The notes under the pieces were generated by a model. That model was not told where the DNA came from, searched no databases, and was given only the letters and a program-made list of their open reading frames with translations. DNA of 64,000 bases, taken from positions 62,001-126,000 of the forward strand of contig NZ_JAKUDS010000004.1 in assembly GCF_023221775.1 (NCBI RefSeq), read 5' to 3'. The stretch comes from Enterococcus cecorum (GTDB taxonomy: Bacteria; Bacillota; Bacilli; Lactobacillales; Enterococcaceae). The first letter of the stretch is position 1. The number at the start of each line of letters is the position of its first letter. Shown here piece after piece: positions 50,781 to 60,063 of the stretch. The position numbers and the translations under genes are program-made.

Positions 50781-51941
50781 ATGAAGTTTTTACATACAGC
50801 GGATTGGCATCTAGGTAAAAAATTGCATGGTTATGATTTAATCGCTGACCAAAAATATATTTTAGACGAAATATTAACCGTGGCAAAGTCCGAAGAAGTG
50901 GACGCCATCATCATTGCCGGCGATATCTATGACCGGGCAGTGGCGAGCAGTGAAGCAATCCAATTAGGCAATCAAGTCTTACATCAGTGGAATTTAGAAG
51001 AAGGATTTCCGCTCTTAGTAATCTCAGGAAATCATGATTCGGCCATTCGTTTGGCTACTGGAAAAGAGTGGTTTAAGTCTAGTCAATATTATTTAAAGAC
51101 CACCATTCAAGAAAGCTTGCAGCCAGTAGAATTTGGGGATTGCCAATTTTATCTATTACCTTATATCGAGCTAATGGAAGCAAGATTATTTATTGAAAAG
51201 GCTGGCTTGGTTGAAGATGCACCAAATGATTTATCACAAGTGCTAAAGATTATTATCGATGAAATGAAAAAGACCTTTAATCCAAATAAAAAACAGATTT
51301 TTGTCGGTCATTTATTTGTGGCTGGGAGTTTAAGACAAGATTCGGAAACTCCGCTGGAAATTGGTGGACTTCAAAGTGTAGCTGTAGAATTATTTGATTG
51401 TTTCCATTATGCAGCTTTTGGTCATCTTCATTCTCCTAAAGCGATTCAAAAAGGCAAAGTACGTTATAGTGGTGCGCCTTTAAAATATTCCGTTGGCGAA
51501 TATTCTGATCAAAAAGGTGTACAGCTTATCGATACGGATTTATTGGCAACTGATTTTTCTAAAGCTGTTCGATTTGTCCCCTTAAAGCCACTACGGGAAG
51601 TCCGTAAAATTGAAGCCAGCTTTGAAGATTTGCTCTATCAAAGAGGCGTGCTACAAAAATATGCCACAGACTTTTTGGCCATCGAATTGACGAATGAAGA
51701 AGTGATTGTCCAACTGATGAATCAATTACGGCCGCTTTATCAGAATCTACTGACTGTTAGTCGAAAATCGCAACGTAGAGAGCAAGAAAGTTCAAATGAA
51801 AAATTAGTCAAAGTGGAGCAGCCTTTAGCGTTAATTAAGGATTTTTTCTTACAGTTATCAGATGAGCCTTTGACAGATCAGCAACAAGCGTGGATAGAGG
51901 AAACTTTGAGTGAAATTCAGGGAAAAGAAGGTGCTGAGTAA
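50781..51941 (+). CDS. sbcD: Exonuclease SbcCD subunit D
   Basis: Nuclease subunit of the SbcCD (Mre11-Rad50) complex that opens DNA hairpins and processes double-strand ends. The 386 residues carry the phosphodiesterase motifs HTADWHLG, IIAGDIYDR, SGNHDSAI, FVGHLFVAG and AFGHLHSPK, all intact. The start is the ATG after GTGAGAGG; an open frame from 50733 is not used. Its stop codon is followed with no gap by the ATG of sbcC. In a genome carrying long hairpin repeats this hairpin nuclease is of interest, though no direct link is shown. Confidence 0.95.
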   Translation: MKFLHTADWHLGKKLHGYDLIADQKYILDEILTVAKSEEVDAIIIAGDIYDRAVASSEAIQLGNQVLHQWNLEEGFPLLVISGNHDSAIRLATGKEWFKSSQYYLKTTIQESLQPVEFGDCQFYLLPYIELMEARLFIEKAGLVEDAPNDLSQVLKIIIDEMKKTFNPNKKQIFVGHLFVAGSLRQDSETPLEIGGLQSVAVELFDCFHYAAFGHLHSPKAIQKGKVRYSGAPLKYSVGEYSDQKGVQLIDTDLLATDFSKAVRFVPLKPLREVRKIEASFEDLLYQRGVLQKYATDFLAIELTNEEVIVQLMNQLRPLYQNLLTVSRKSQRREQESSNEKLVKVEQPLALIKDFFLQLSDEPLTDQQQAWIEETLSEIQGKEGAE

Positions 51942-54900
51942 ATGTTACCTAAACAAATACAGATGAAAAATTTTGGCCCCTATGTGGATGAAACCGTTGA
52001 TTTTGAAGCGTTATTATCTGGAGGTTTATTTTTAATCACCGGAGATACAGGTGCAGGTAAGACGACGATTTTAGATGCGATGAGTTTTGCATTATTTGGT
52101 AAAACGACCGGAGAGAAGCGGATGGCTAAGGAGTTTCGTAGTCATTTCGCTGATATTGAAGCTAAATGTGAGGTGAAATTTACCTTTACGCATCAAAATT
52201 ATACTTATATTATTACTCGACAACCAACGATGGAGATTCAAAAGCGTAATGGGAAGGTTTCAAATCCCAAAGCCAAAGCCTACCTTGAGATTTTTGATGA
52301 AAAGGGCCAATTAATGGATACAAAATCCGGCGTCAAAAAAGTAGATGCCTTTATGAGCGAATTATTGCAACTAACCAGTGAACAATTTAACCAAATCATC
52401 TTACTTCCTCAAGGTAAATTTCAGGAATTTTTAATCTCAGATAGTGAAAATAAAACACAAATTTTGCGAACAATTTTTAACACCCAACTTTATCAACAAT
52501 TAACAGATACGATAAAGCAAAATTATTTACAAAAAGAAAAGTTAGTCAATCATCAAGTTGAACAGTTGCAAAGACTGAGCCAACAGTTAAAGGCCTTTGA
52601 TGGTGAAGAACTACCTGTCTCAACTGAAGCAATCAGCTTGGAAAAATGGCCAGAACGGATGCTGCAAATTTTATCTTCACAAAAGGGCCAATTAAAAGAA
52701 CAATCAACTCAATTGGAAAAAGCCAAGCACAACCATGCTGAATTACAAACGACCTTCCATCAAGCACAAACCATTTTTAACCAACAAGCAGAAGGACAAA
52801 GATTATTAGCTCAGCAAGCGAGCCTACAATTACAGGCAGATAAAATAGCGACTTTACAGACTAAAATACAAAATTTAAATTGGTTAAATCAACAACAGCA
52901 TGATTTGGAGCAATATACAAAAGAACAACAAAAATTGCAATTATTTAAGAAAAATCAACAGCAGACCTGTCAACAACTCGCTCAAAATGAAGGAGAGTGG
53001 CAGCTTTTTAGACAACAAGAATCCACAAGAAATGCTTGGCAAGAAAAAATGGCAGAAAATGAGCAACAAAAATTTCAATTGGAAGCATTAATGCCCATCG
53101 CTGAAGCCTTCGTAGCGCAACAAAAAATATTACATGCAAGTCAAGAAAAATTTGAACATGAAAAGGAAAAAGAACGCGCACTAGAGCAACAGATACAAAA
53201 ACAACAGATGCAGTTAGCCGATACTGAAGAGGCTTGGGGTGTATGTAATGCACAAATTCAAGAATATACGCAAGCGACTGAAGAAGTGAGTCATTTGCAA
53301 AATTGGCTGAGTGCAGATGCTCAAATACAACAACTAAAAGCACAACAACAGGAATTGATTAAAAGTTTATCTCAGATTGAAAAGCAAAAAACATGTCAGT
53401 TACAAAAAATTACTCATACGAAACAACAGCTAGAGCATCAGCGGCAAACCAATATTGAATTATTGAGTGCTCGTTTACAACGTTTACTGAAGCCTGGGGA
53501 ACCTTGTCCTGTCTGTGGATCACGAGAACACCCAGTCATCGGTCCTGTTCAGGAGGATAAACAAGCATTAATTGAAAATGAACAGCAGTTACAAGCGTTA
53601 GAACAAGAACTGCAACAAGCACAAAATCAGCTAGGAAGATATGAGACGCAAGATATACAAACGCAACAACAACAGGCGAAAAATGCAGAACAAATCGAGC
53701 AGTTGATTGCAAAACAAAAACAGATTATGGAACAATTTTTAAGCCAGGTCCACTTTACCGGAGAATGGCCTGCTTTCCAAGAATTACAAGCTGCCAATCC
53801 TTCAGCGCGCCAAGTTGAGCAGTTTATCGATGCGTTTAAACAGCAATTCAAGCAAAGCACCCAACAGGCCAAAGCATTACAAGCAACGATTGCACAAGAA
53901 AAAGCCTCTCTTATTGAACATCAAAAAGAATATACGCAAAAGCAAGCAAAAAATCAGCAACTTCAAAAGGAACTGATCGAACAAGAAAGTCAACTGAAAG
54001 CTTATGAACAAAGATTGTCGGGAAGAACATTATCAACTTTACAGGCGTCTCTTACCCAACTAACGCAAGAAATCTCTCAATTATCGCAACAATTAGAAAT
54101 GGCGGCTAATCAAGAACAAACATTAAAAACGACTCATGTGCGTTTAGAAACTCAAAAGCAAAGTTTGGCAGACTCTATTAATGAACAAGAAAAAATTTGC
54201 CAACAACTAAAGGAGCGAGTGAGAGAAATTTATTTAGAAATCGATCAAAAATTTCACCGTCAATGCTATGAAGTTTGGCAGCAAGGACAACCCGTAGATT
54301 TAACGGACCTATGGGAAAGCGTGCAAGACTTACCGGCGATGCAACAAAGGGTTCAGCAGTACCAAGAGGAAAGTCATTATGTCAAAACGAGACTCGCAGA
54401 ATTAGCAACGATTATGGAGCAACCACCAGTCGATTTGCAACCATTAAATGAGCGGTTGGAAAAGAGTAGCCAGCAAGTGGAACAACTAACGAAAACCATT
54501 TCTAAACAGCAATTTATTTATGAGCAAAATCAGCAAATTCATAAGGAATATACAGATTTATTAACGAAGAATCAACAAACAATAGTAGAGGTTCAATCTT
54601 TTGCTCGTTTAGCCAAAGGGATGACAGGAGAGAATGCATTGAAGTTGTCCTTAGAAAGGTATTGCTTACAGGTGTACTTCGAAAAAGTCCTACAATTAGC
54701 CAATGTTCGTTTACAAGATTTGACACAAGGTCGTTATCGTTTGTCGATTGGTACGGAAAAAGGTCGTACTTCACGTTCAACAGGATTGGAATTGATGATA
54801 TTTGATGACCATACAGGCGAAGAACGGCGTGTACAGACATTATCTGGTGGAGAAAGCTTTATTGTTTCACTGGCCCTTTCACTATCTTTAGCTGATGTCA

Positions 54901-55133
54901 TTCAACAACAAAGTGGAGGGATTCAAATCGAAGCGTTGTTCATTGATGAAGGATTTGGCACATTAGATGAACAGACGCTTCAACTAGCAATCCAAACCTT
55001 AGCTCAACTAGAAGGACAAGGACAACTCATTGGCATTATTAGTCATGTTCGTGAGTTAAAAGAGCAAATTCCGCGCCAAATTCAAGTGAAAAAACAAGGA
55101 AATGGCCAAAGTAAAATTATGATTCATAGCTAA
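51942..55133 (+). CDS. sbcC: Exonuclease SbcCD subunit C
   Basis: SMC-like ATPase of 1063 residues, partner of SbcD. The N-terminal ATP site holds GDTGAGKTTILDAMSFALFG (Walker A, ~33-52); two long Gln-rich coiled-coil arms follow, joined at a zinc hook PGEPCPVCGSREHP (CxxC, ~524); the C-terminal half-site has the signature LSGGESFIVSLALSLSL and Walker B LFIDEGFGTLD. All elements are intact. Coiled-coil composition is unusually rich in Gln, in common with other proteins of this genome. The operon ends without a strong terminator. Confidence 0.95.
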   Translation: MLPKQIQMKNFGPYVDETVDFEALLSGGLFLITGDTGAGKTTILDAMSFALFGKTTGEKRMAKEFRSHFADIEAKCEVKFTFTHQNYTYIITRQPTMEIQKRNGKVSNPKAKAYLEIFDEKGQLMDTKSGVKKVDAFMSELLQLTSEQFNQIILLPQGKFQEFLISDSENKTQILRTIFNTQLYQQLTDTIKQNYLQKEKLVNHQVEQLQRLSQQLKAFDGEELPVSTEAISLEKWPERMLQILSSQKGQLKEQSTQLEKAKHNHAELQTTFHQAQTIFNQQAEGQRLLAQQASLQLQADKIATLQTKIQNLNWLNQQQHDLEQYTKEQQKLQLFKKNQQQTCQQLAQNEGEWQLFRQQESTRNAWQEKMAENEQQKFQLEALMPIAEAFVAQQKILHASQEKFEHEKEKERALEQQIQKQQMQLADTEEAWGVCNAQIQEYTQATEEVSHLQNWLSADAQIQQLKAQQQELIKSLSQIEKQKTCQLQKITHTKQQLEHQRQTNIELLSARLQRLLKPGEPCPVCGSREHPVIGPVQEDKQALIENEQQLQALEQELQQAQNQLGRYETQDIQTQQQQAKNAEQIEQLIAKQKQIMEQFLSQVHFTGEWPAFQELQAANPSARQVEQFIDAFKQQFKQSTQQAKALQATIAQEKASLIEHQKEYTQKQAKNQQLQKELIEQESQLKAYEQRLSGRTLSTLQASLTQLTQEISQLSQQLEMAANQEQTLKTTHVRLETQKQSLADSINEQEKICQQLKERVREIYLEIDQKFHRQCYEVWQQGQPVDLTDLWESVQDLPAMQQRVQQYQEESHYVKTRLAELATIMEQPPVDLQPLNERLEKSSQQVEQLTKTISKQQFIYEQNQQIHKEYTDLLTKNQQTIVEVQSFARLAKGMTGENALKLSLERYCLQVYFEKVLQLANVRLQDLTQGRYRLSIGTEKGRTSRSTGLELMIFDDHTGEERRVQTLSGGESFIVSLALSLSLADVIQQQSGGIQIEALFIDEGFGTLDEQTLQLAIQTLAQLEGQGQLIGIISHVRELKEQIPRQIQVKKQGNGQSKIMIHS

Positions 55134-55541
55134 TAATGCATGTAAAACCATAAAATCTGCAAAGAAGTTTGCGATAAAAGATAAAAAATCGGAACAAGCA
55201 CAAAGGCATAGATTGTTTTAGCCAAATGAAGAGACATCTATGCCTGTTGCTATTCTTACGTAAATAAAAGTAAAAAATGGTTTCACAAACAAAATAAAAA
55301 CAAAAGAATATAAAGCGTTTTCTGTGAATGTTTTATACTTTCATGTGCCTAAAAAATTATTTAAGTATCTATAGCAAATATTATGAAAAGCACAAGGAAT
55401 AAGTAAATAAAGCAAGTTTGTATACATTTTAGCTGATAAATGACAAAATAGCCCCTAGTAATTGACTTGATAATTGAGTATAATGGGCATGTAATAGTTT
55501 CAGTAGATGTTTTAATTTGCAATAAAGGAGGAAGAGGTAAT
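55134..55541. other. Gene-free stretch between sbcC and spx
   Basis: It holds a perfect hairpin, AGGCATAGAT (55204) with ATCTATGCCT (55236), which has no T run and may be a weak terminator or 3' end of sbcDC. A TATAAT box at 55479-55484 probably starts spx transcription. Nothing else recognised. Confidence 0.5.
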
Positions 55542-55940
55542 ATGTTGACACTTTATACATCGCCGAGTTGTACTTCTTGTCGTAAAGCTCGTGCATGGCT
55601 TCAAGAATATAATATTCCCTTTGTTGAACGAAACATTTTCTCTGAACCGTTAACCATCGATGAGTTGAAAGCTATCTTACAAATGACCGAAGAAGGGACA
55701 GAAGAAATTATCTCAACTCGTTCAAAGGTTTTCCAAAAATTAAATGTTAACTTAGACGAATTATCCTTAAAAGATTTGCTAAAGTTAGTGAAGGAAAATC
55801 CCGGACTATTAAGAAGACCAATCATGATTGACGAAAAGAGATTACAAGTTGGCTTTAATGAAGATGAAATACGTCGCTTCTTACCACGGGATATCCGTCA
55901 ATTAGAGTTAAGACAAGCTCAATTGATGGCCGGGTTATAA
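55542..55940 (+). CDS. spx: Transcriptional regulator Spx
   Basis: ArsC-fold protein of 132 residues that binds the RNA polymerase alpha subunit and switches on thiol and oxidative stress genes. The redox switch is the CxxC in [13 protein letters not shown] (Cys 10 and 13). The family motif [20 protein letters not shown] is present and the C-terminus, the degradation signal for ClpXP, ends in LMAGL. ATG follows a perfect AAAGGAGG. With mecA and spxH downstream, this is the conserved stress-proteolysis neighbourhood. Confidence 0.96.
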   Translation: MLTLYTSPSCTSCRKARAWLQEYNIPFVERNIFSEPLTIDELKAILQMTEEGTEEIISTRSKVFQKLNVNLDELSLKDLLKLVKENPGLLRRPIMIDEKRLQVGFNEDEIRRFLPRDIRQLELRQAQLMAGL

Positions 55941-55991
55941 GAAAATTTTAGTATTACATAAAGTCCAGCACATGATTCATACAAAGAGAAA

Positions 55992-56046
55992 CGGATATTC
56001 AACTGTGATTTGCTTATCAGATTTCGTTGAATATTCGATTTTTTTG
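55992..56046 (+). terminator. Terminator after spx
   Basis: CGGATATTCAAC pairs with GTTGAATATTCG around a 22-base loop, followed by T8. Confidence 0.8.
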
Positions 56047-56173
56047 CCTTAAACATAAGATTTTTAGTTGTACCTTTCCGCTGAAATGGAATAAGCACGT
56101 GTGAAGAGATTTTTCTTTACTTTTTGCATACATACGCTAAAATATAGTTAGAACAAAGTGAGGTGTAAACGAC

Positions 56174-56968
56174 ATGGAAGTAGAACATATTAATGATGAT
56201 ACGGTTCGCGTTTACATTCGTAGCGAAGATTTAGCCGAACGTGGCTTTACTTTTGTCGATCTTTTAGGTGGACATAAAGAGATTGAGCGTTTCTTTTATG
56301 CCATCTTGGAAGAAGTTGACGTCGATAATCAATTCAGAGGTAGTGAGGCAGTGACATTCCAAGTAGTTCCTAAAGGTGATGGATTGGATCTGTATATCTC
56401 CAAAAATATGACCATGGAAAAATTTTCACAGCTACCTTTTTTACAAGAATTAGATTTACAACAAGCGAATGACGATGACGTAGAAGATGTGGATGATGAT
56501 GACATATTCGAAGTAGATGATTTAACCGCTCCTTCTGAAAACCAACAAGATGGAATGCCTAGATTTTTAGATTGGATGAATCAAGTGACTGGTGGCAAGT
56601 TAAATGGCCAAGACAAGGATCAATCACAAGACCAACCTAAACATTTACCAACTTCAGCTCCAAGCAAGATGATGAAGAAGTTACAATTCGTCTTTATGTT
56701 TGAAGATTTTGAGGATATTATCGAAGTTTCAAGCAAGGTGAATGCAGTCGGATATAATTCGAGTCTTTACCAGCTAGATGCTTTTTATTTCTTAGTGGTG
56801 AATTATGCCAAAGATCATGCCGAACGTGAATTTGTTGAAACGAAAAATGCCGTCTTTAGAGAATTCGGTATTTTAACACCGTTAACACAAGACTTATTAG
56901 AAGAACATGGACACGTCATTATGCCAGACCACGCGATAACCCAAGTCAAACGGATATTCAATACATAG
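56174..56968 (+). CDS. mecA: Adaptor protein MecA
   Basis: Adaptor that brings substrates (ComK, Spx, others) to the ClpC-ClpP protease. The 264 residues show the N-terminal substrate domain (EVEHINDDTVRVYI, FTFVDLLG), an acidic, disordered linker (DDDVEDVDDDDIFEVDD, ~99-115) and the C-terminal ClpC-binding domain (MFEDFEDIIEVS ... NAVFREFGI). The ATG follows GTGAGGTG. It lies between spx and the gene for the Spx-directed adaptor SpxH, convergent with the latter. Confidence 0.95.
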   Translation: MEVEHINDDTVRVYIRSEDLAERGFTFVDLLGGHKEIERFFYAILEEVDVDNQFRGSEAVTFQVVPKGDGLDLYISKNMTMEKFSQLPFLQELDLQQANDDDVEDVDDDDIFEVDDLTAPSENQQDGMPRFLDWMNQVTGGKLNGQDKDQSQDQPKHLPTSAPSKMMKKLQFVFMFEDFEDIIEVSSKVNAVGYNSSLYQLDAFYFLVVNYAKDHAEREFVETKNAVFREFGILTPLTQDLLEEHGHVIMPDHAITQVKRIFNT

Positions 56969-57062
56969 TAATTGAAAACCAATGCTAAAAGTCACGATGG
57001 TTAAGAAGCTGTGTGACTGGGATGAGTGGCTTTCACTTCTCAATAATTAAAAACGCGAATAA

Positions 57063-57102
57063 TAAAAAAGATGCACATTATTGTCAGGTGCATCTTTTTT
57101 AT
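57063..57102. terminator. Bidirectional terminator between mecA and spxH
   Basis: AAAAAAGATGCAC pairs with GTGCATCTTTTTT. Confidence 0.9.
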
Positions 57103-57707
57103 TTGTAGGCGCGCAAGTCAAGAAAAGTCATTTTGCCGCTTTTTTCTGGTTGAATGAATTTAGGAAGGTTTTTGATATTTTCCAAACCTTCAATTAAATA
57201 ACCATATTTTTGATCATACTGATAATTAAACCAAGTCAAAGTATCCACATTTTTTACTTTCATCTCACAGGCCAATTGTTGATCTTGCCTAAATAGTCGT
57301 TTACATAAAGCAGATTCGCGATCTTCAGCAAACATTTCAAAGTCAGCATCCATCTCTTGAAAGACTTGATTGGCTAACTCAACTGAATAGCCCTCAGACA
57401 TTTGGGCTTGCATTTGTAATAAAAACTGGCGCGCACATTTCTTTCCTTGTAATTGAGCCGCCTTAAAATCCAAAGCCAATTGATAGGCCTGCTGTAAAGT
57501 TTCATTTTGAACCTGAAGTGCTAAAGGATATTGCCTTGTTTGTAAATAGGATCGAATCACTTGCAAATTCACCAATGGAACAACTTGTAGGCGCGAACTT
57601 TCATGATAAATATGGCGAAAATAAGCAAAGTAAGGCGCTAATTGGATAAAAGATTGTTCCAGAGGATTAATAAAGAGATAGACCTCATTCAAAATTTTCT
57701 CCTCCAA
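57099..57707 (-). CDS. spxH: ClpXP adaptor SpxH (YjbH family), without the CxxC motif
   Basis: A 202-residue DsbA-like protein. The region FKAAQLQGKKCARQFLLQMQ resembles the YjbH signature, and the gene lies in the spx-mecA-CYTH-relQ-nadK-rluD neighbourhood seen in Bacillus (yjbD to yjbO), so it most likely delivers Spx to ClpXP. In Bacillus YjbH the N-terminal strand ends in a CPEC motif; here the aligned place reads FINPLEQSF, with no Cys, so thiol or zinc chemistry at that site is lost. The ATG follows TTGGAGGAGAAAATTTT. Divergence within the family makes this call less than certain. Confidence 0.75.
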   Translation of the reverse strand: MEEKILNEVYLFINPLEQSFIQLAPYFAYFRHIYHESSRLQVVPLVNLQVIRSYLQTRQYPLALQVQNETLQQAYQLALDFKAAQLQGKKCARQFLLQMQAQMSEGYSVELANQVFQEMDADFEMFAEDRESALCKRLFRQDQQLACEMKVKNVDTLTWFNYQYDQKYGYLIEGLENIKNLPKFIQPEKSGKMTFLDLRAYK

Positions 57708-57772
57708 TACTACTAGCTATCTTCACTCTAACAAATCTTTTCAGAAAATGAAAATAAAAAGCTTGCTTGTCT

Positions 57773-58348
57773 TTACACAATTGTAGCTTCAAAGGCACGC
57801 ACGATTTTGTTTTTCGCTGGTTGATAGTCAATTTGAAATTCCTCTAGTAAGTTGAGAAAGTCTTGCTTCCCTTGCATTGCCTCAGATACTTCTAATTCTA
57901 GTTCATAATCGTGATTGTTACCATACCAACTTTCATCTAAGGCTAATTCACCAATCGGTAGCACTATTTGGATGCGAGCCGTTTTTAACTGAGCCAATAG
58001 CTGTAGTTCGCTTAGGGAAATATCCAATGTTGTCAACTTCTCGGCGACACTACCTTTATTGGGAACTTTTTTTGCTGACAACCATTCTTCTGCTTCTTGT
58101 ATCGTTAGCTTGTCAGTTGTTTCTAACAGTCCTTCAGATAAAGGGGTTTTTAAAGTACATTCTGCGCTATTTTCTGTACGTCGAATTCTTAACCCGCAAT
58201 GCTTGTGCTTTAAGTCAAATTTAGGCGTATCAAAGTAGTAGTTTTCTTGTACAAAAGCCGCTTGATTTGGCGCGTATTTTGCTTTGATTGCCTGAAATTG
58301 TTCTGCAGTGAGTAACGTTTTATATTCAATTTCAATTTGTTCTGCCAT
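57773..58348 (-). CDS. CYTH domain protein (YjbK-like)
   Basis: A 191-residue CYTH/triphosphate-tunnel protein; relatives hydrolyse inorganic triphosphate or thiamine triphosphate. The signature ExExK is present as QIEIEYKTLL, followed by ENYYFDTP, CGLRIRRTEN, CTLKTP, ALDESWYG and YELELEVSE, whose charged side chains line the tunnel. I prefer the ATG after AAAGGTGG to GTG four codons upstream. Located upstream of and in opposite direction to relQ. The substrate in this organism is not known. Confidence 0.85.
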   Translation of the reverse strand: MAEQIEIEYKTLLTAEQFQAIKAKYAPNQAAFVQENYYFDTPKFDLKHKHCGLRIRRTENSAECTLKTPLSEGLLETTDKLTIQEAEEWLSAKKVPNKGSVAEKLTTLDISLSELQLLAQLKTARIQIVLPIGELALDESWYGNNHDYELELEVSEAMQGKQDFLNLLEEFQIDYQPAKNKIVRAFEATIV

Positions 58349-58514
58349 CTTATTTGCCACCTTTCATTTAAGTGAATTATACAAAAGTAGAGTACTCATC
58401 GTCTAGTAACAAAAAACTATTTAAATTTCTTTTGGTTGCGTTTTTTTACTCTATGGTTGAATCTTTTTGTATGTTATAATCAAAAGAGTGGATTTTTTTT
58501 AGGTAGGTGTGCAA

Positions 58515-59246
58515 ATGGACCGTAATTGGAATGATTTTTTAGCACCGTATGAACAAGCGGTGAGTGAATTAAAAGTAAAATTACGCGGTATTCGTAAACA
58601 ATTTAGAGATCAAAAGCAACATGTGCCGATTGAATTTGTTACTGGACGTGTTAAACCCGTTGAAAGTATCTTGGCCAAATCACAATTGCGTGGCATTCCG
58701 CTTGATCGTTTGGAAGAGGAGATGTCAGATATTGCCGGATTACGAATCATGTGCCAATTTGTGGAAGATATCCATACTGTAGTTGAATTATTACGCGCAC
58801 GCAAGGATTTGAAAGTTATTATTGAACGTGATTATATCACCAATAAAAAAGTAAGTGGTTATCGTTCCTACCATTTGGTGATTGAATATCCTTTACAGAT
58901 GGTGGATGGAGAAAAAACAATTTTAGCCGAAATTCAAATTCGTACTTTGGCGATGAATTTCTGGGCAACGATTGAACATTCTCTGAACTATAAATATCAA
59001 GGTGTCTTCCCAGAAGAAATTGGGCAACGTCTACAACGAGCAGCCGAGGCAGCTTATTCATTAGATGAAGAGATGTCCAGTATTCGAGAAGAAATTCAAG
59101 AAGCCCAGCGTCTGTTTTCTCAAGGAAAGCGCGGACCGGTTGAATCGACGACAAAATTGGACCATGCTGATTTTGGCAGCTTAGACCAAGAACTGGAACA
59201 AAATTTTGTCACCTCAGTAGAAGAACAAATAGAAAAAGAAGAATAG
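58515..59246 (+). CDS. relQ: Small alarmone synthetase RelQ
   Basis: Single-domain (p)ppGpp synthetase of 243 residues, transferring pyrophosphate from ATP to GDP/GTP; such proteins form tetramers in relatives. RelA/SpoT synthetase motifs are VTGRVKPVESILAK, IAGLRIMCQFVEDI, KVSGYRSYHLVIEYP and AEIQIRTLAMNFWATIEH. There is no hydrolase or TGS/ACT domain. ATG 58515 follows AGGTAGG. It starts an operon with nadK (10 bp gap) and an rluD-type gene (1 bp overlap), the same order as Bacillus yjbM-ppnK-yjbO. Confidence 0.93.
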   Translation: MDRNWNDFLAPYEQAVSELKVKLRGIRKQFRDQKQHVPIEFVTGRVKPVESILAKSQLRGIPLDRLEEEMSDIAGLRIMCQFVEDIHTVVELLRARKDLKVIIERDYITNKKVSGYRSYHLVIEYPLQMVDGEKTILAEIQIRTLAMNFWATIEHSLNYKYQGVFPEEIGQRLQRAAEAAYSLDEEMSSIREEIQEAQRLFSQGKRGPVESTTKLDHADFGSLDQELEQNFVTSVEEQIEKEE

Positions 59247-59256
59247 GAGGGGTCCT

Positions 59257-60063
59257 ATGCGGGTAGCGATTATTCATAATAAAGAAGCACTATCTTTGGA
59301 AGTAGCCGCGAAGTTACGTGATTTATTGCAAAAAGCGAATTATCAGCTTGACCAAGAAGATCCTGAGTTAGTCATTACCGTTGGTGGGGATGGGACGTTA
59401 CTTTCCGCCTTTCACTTATATAATCATAAGCTCGATCAAGTGCGCTTTTTAGGCGTGCATACAGGGCATCTGGGTTTTTATACGGATTGGCGTGATTATG
59501 AATTAGATGAGTTAGTGGACTCTTTATGCACGCAAGAGGAAAAAGCTATAAGCTATCCGTTATTAGACGTGACGATTCATTATCGTAATGGCAAACCCAG
59601 TCAACATTTTCTCGCACTAAATGAATCAACTATCCGCCGGAGTACGCAAACGCTAGAAGCAGACGTGTATATTAAAGACGAATTGTTTGAAAAATTTCGG
59701 GGAGACGGCTTATCTGTAGCAACGCCCACTGGTTCGACTGCGTATAATAAAAGTATCGGAGGGGCCGTTTTGCATCCTCGCATTAACGCGATGCAGCTAA
59801 CTGAGATTGCTTCTTTGAATAATCGCGTCTTTCGTACATTAGGTTCGCCAATTGTCCTGTCACCAACGGAGTGGATAGAATTGGATCTGCCTGTGATTAA
59901 CGATGAAACCCATTATACGATTACGATTGACCAAGTGGCTTTAGAACGCACCCAAGTCAAATGTATCGTCTATAAGATTGCTAAAGAACGGATTCACTTT
60001 GCTTCATATCGCCACACGCATTTTTGGCGCAGAGTACGTGATTCCTTTATTGGAGAGGTTTAA
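59257..60063 (+). CDS. nadK: NAD kinase
   Basis: Phosphorylates NAD to NADP with ATP or polyphosphate. The 268 residues contain the diacylglycerol-kinase-like motif VGGDGTLLSAFH (~43-54), FLGVHTGHLGFY, LNESTIR, and DGLSVATPTGSTAYNKSIGG, all standard. The ATG follows AGGAGGGG. Its last base is the first base of the next start codon (TAATG), so it is translationally coupled to the pseudouridine synthase gene. Confidence 0.95.
   Translation: MRVAIIHNKEALSLEVAAKLRDLLQKANYQLDQEDPELVITVGGDGTLLSAFHLYNHKLDQVRFLGVHTGHLGFYTDWRDYELDELVDSLCTQEEKAISYPLLDVTIHYRNGKPSQHFLALNESTIRRSTQTLEADVYIKDELFEKFRGDGLSVATPTGSTAYNKSIGGAVLHPRINAMQLTEIASLNNRVFRTLGSPIVLSPTEWIELDLPVINDETHYTITIDQVALERTQVKCIVYKIAKERIHFASYRHTHFWRRVRDSFIGEV

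Noticed and set aside
55204-55245. Hairpin after sbcC as a regular terminator
   Set aside because: The stem is perfect but no T run follows, so it is only noted in the gap description.
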